This document shows, piece by piece, positions 55,897-55,990 of a stretch of DNA of 55,990 nucleotides. A program made the position numbers and the translations under genes. Origin of the DNA: Oscillospiraceae bacterium (lineage in GTDB: Bacteria > Bacillota > Clostridia > Oscillospirales > Oscillospiraceae); the NCBI GenBank assembly GCA_017448455.1, contig JAFSLL010000175.1, positions 1 to 55,990 on the forward strand, in the 5' to 3' direction. Under the pieces are notes generated by a model. It was not told the origin of the DNA and made no database searches. It worked only from the letters and a program-made list of their open reading frames with translations. Each line of letters starts with the position of its first letter. Positions within the stretch are counted from its first letter, which is position 1.

Positions 55897-55990
55897 TCAG
55901 ATGATGATTTCAAATTTGTCCGCAACACAGCGCTGGATACTGATATAGCGGCAAGTATTGGCGGCGTCCTGCACAACGCTGCTGATTTTC
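55897..55990 (-). CDS. C-terminal end of an unidentified gene (partial)
   Basis: The minus strand enters the window in an open frame and stops with TGA at 55897-55899. The 30 visible residues (ISSVVQDAANTCRYISIQ, then RCVADKFEIII) are too few for identification. Its terminator follows at 55831-55876. A regulator of the sugar operon would fit the position but this is a guess. Confidence 0.45.
   Translation of the reverse strand, partial: KISSVVQDAANTCRYISIQRCVADKFEIII

Noticed and set aside
1-55990. CRISPR arrays, tRNA or rRNA genes, intact insertion sequences
   Set aside because: No regularly spaced direct repeats, no tRNA-like cloverleaf or rRNA stretch noticed, and no transposase or integrase frame was found by eye.

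Overview
The window reads as a stretch of chromosome from a fairly GC-rich, anaerobic, Gram-positive Firmicute of the class Clostridia; genus is not resolvable from sequence alone. The basis is AGGAGG-type ribosome binding sites, sigma-A promoters, a guanine riboswitch and a THF riboswitch, SpoIIE-type phosphatases, a ferredoxin-dependent 2-oxoacid oxidoreductase and a Firmicute-style NHLM (C39 peptidase/ABC) peptide exporter. No tRNA, rRNA, CRISPR array or intact insertion sequence was seen.

Left part (1-8.7 kb): a BMP-family purine nucleoside-binding lipoprotein on the minus strand is controlled by a guanine riboswitch with a terminator platform. Divergent from it is a nadE-purB-purA operon whose leader holds a strong terminator (probable attenuation). 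After a gene-poor stretch with a possible IS scar and the 3' remnant of an SGNH hydrolase comes a decaying glycoside locus: a GH5 gene interrupted by an in-frame TGA, coupled to an intact GH30 gene.

8.7-16.6 kb (minus strand): an NHLM export locus (HlyD-like protein, C39-peptidase ABC transporter, second ABC transporter), then a two-repeat CW_7 protein, an HECTH metallopeptidase-like protein, a small GG-motif ORF, an ECF sigma factor, a Nif11-like leader peptide and a LysM protein. Four small products carry double-glycine leader motifs, and two of them carry peptidoglycan-binding domains as cargo. No RiPP-modifying enzyme is present. This is the best candidate for an undescribed system: leader-peptide export of cell-wall-binding modules.

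16.7-18.6 kb: a regulator/membrane-protein pair (XRE and DUF6773-like) with a palindromic operator, then a CmpB-like membrane protein. 18.7-30.9 kb (plus strand): a long run of signalling genes: STAS protein, SpoIIE phosphatase fused to an RsbW-like ATPase, HD hydrolase, STAS-kinase fusion, DUF218 protein, MATE transporter fused to an RsbW-like ATPase, an ABC pair, and an aconitase-like hydratase. It looks like a partner-switching circuit whose output may be transport. No sigma factor lies in it.

31-35.3 kb (minus strand): a folate/one-carbon operon behind a THF riboswitch with an SD-sequestering hairpin: folT, a folC-fau fusion, fchA-like, a formate/nitrite channel, and a deoxyinosine/uracil glycosylase. 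35.4-40.1 kb: ordinary single genes (patatin, prolyl-tRNA editing protein, DUF364, threonine aldolase, GH13).

40.2-51 kb: a catabolic island: a GntR regulator with a palindrome in front, a ketopantoate-reductase-like dehydrogenase, an Ldh2-family dehydrogenase, a CoA transferase, a four-subunit 2-oxoacid:ferredoxin oxidoreductase, an MFS carrier, an FMN 2-hydroxyacid dehydrogenase, and a second ketopantoate-reductase-like gene on the other strand. Together they suggest oxidation of a 2-hydroxy acid via a 2-oxo acid to an acyl-CoA. 51.5-56 kb (minus strand): an aldo/keto reductase, HAD phosphatase, FGGY kinase and BtpA-like protein behind a promoter with inverted repeats (sugar or polyol use), and the last codons of an unidentified gene.
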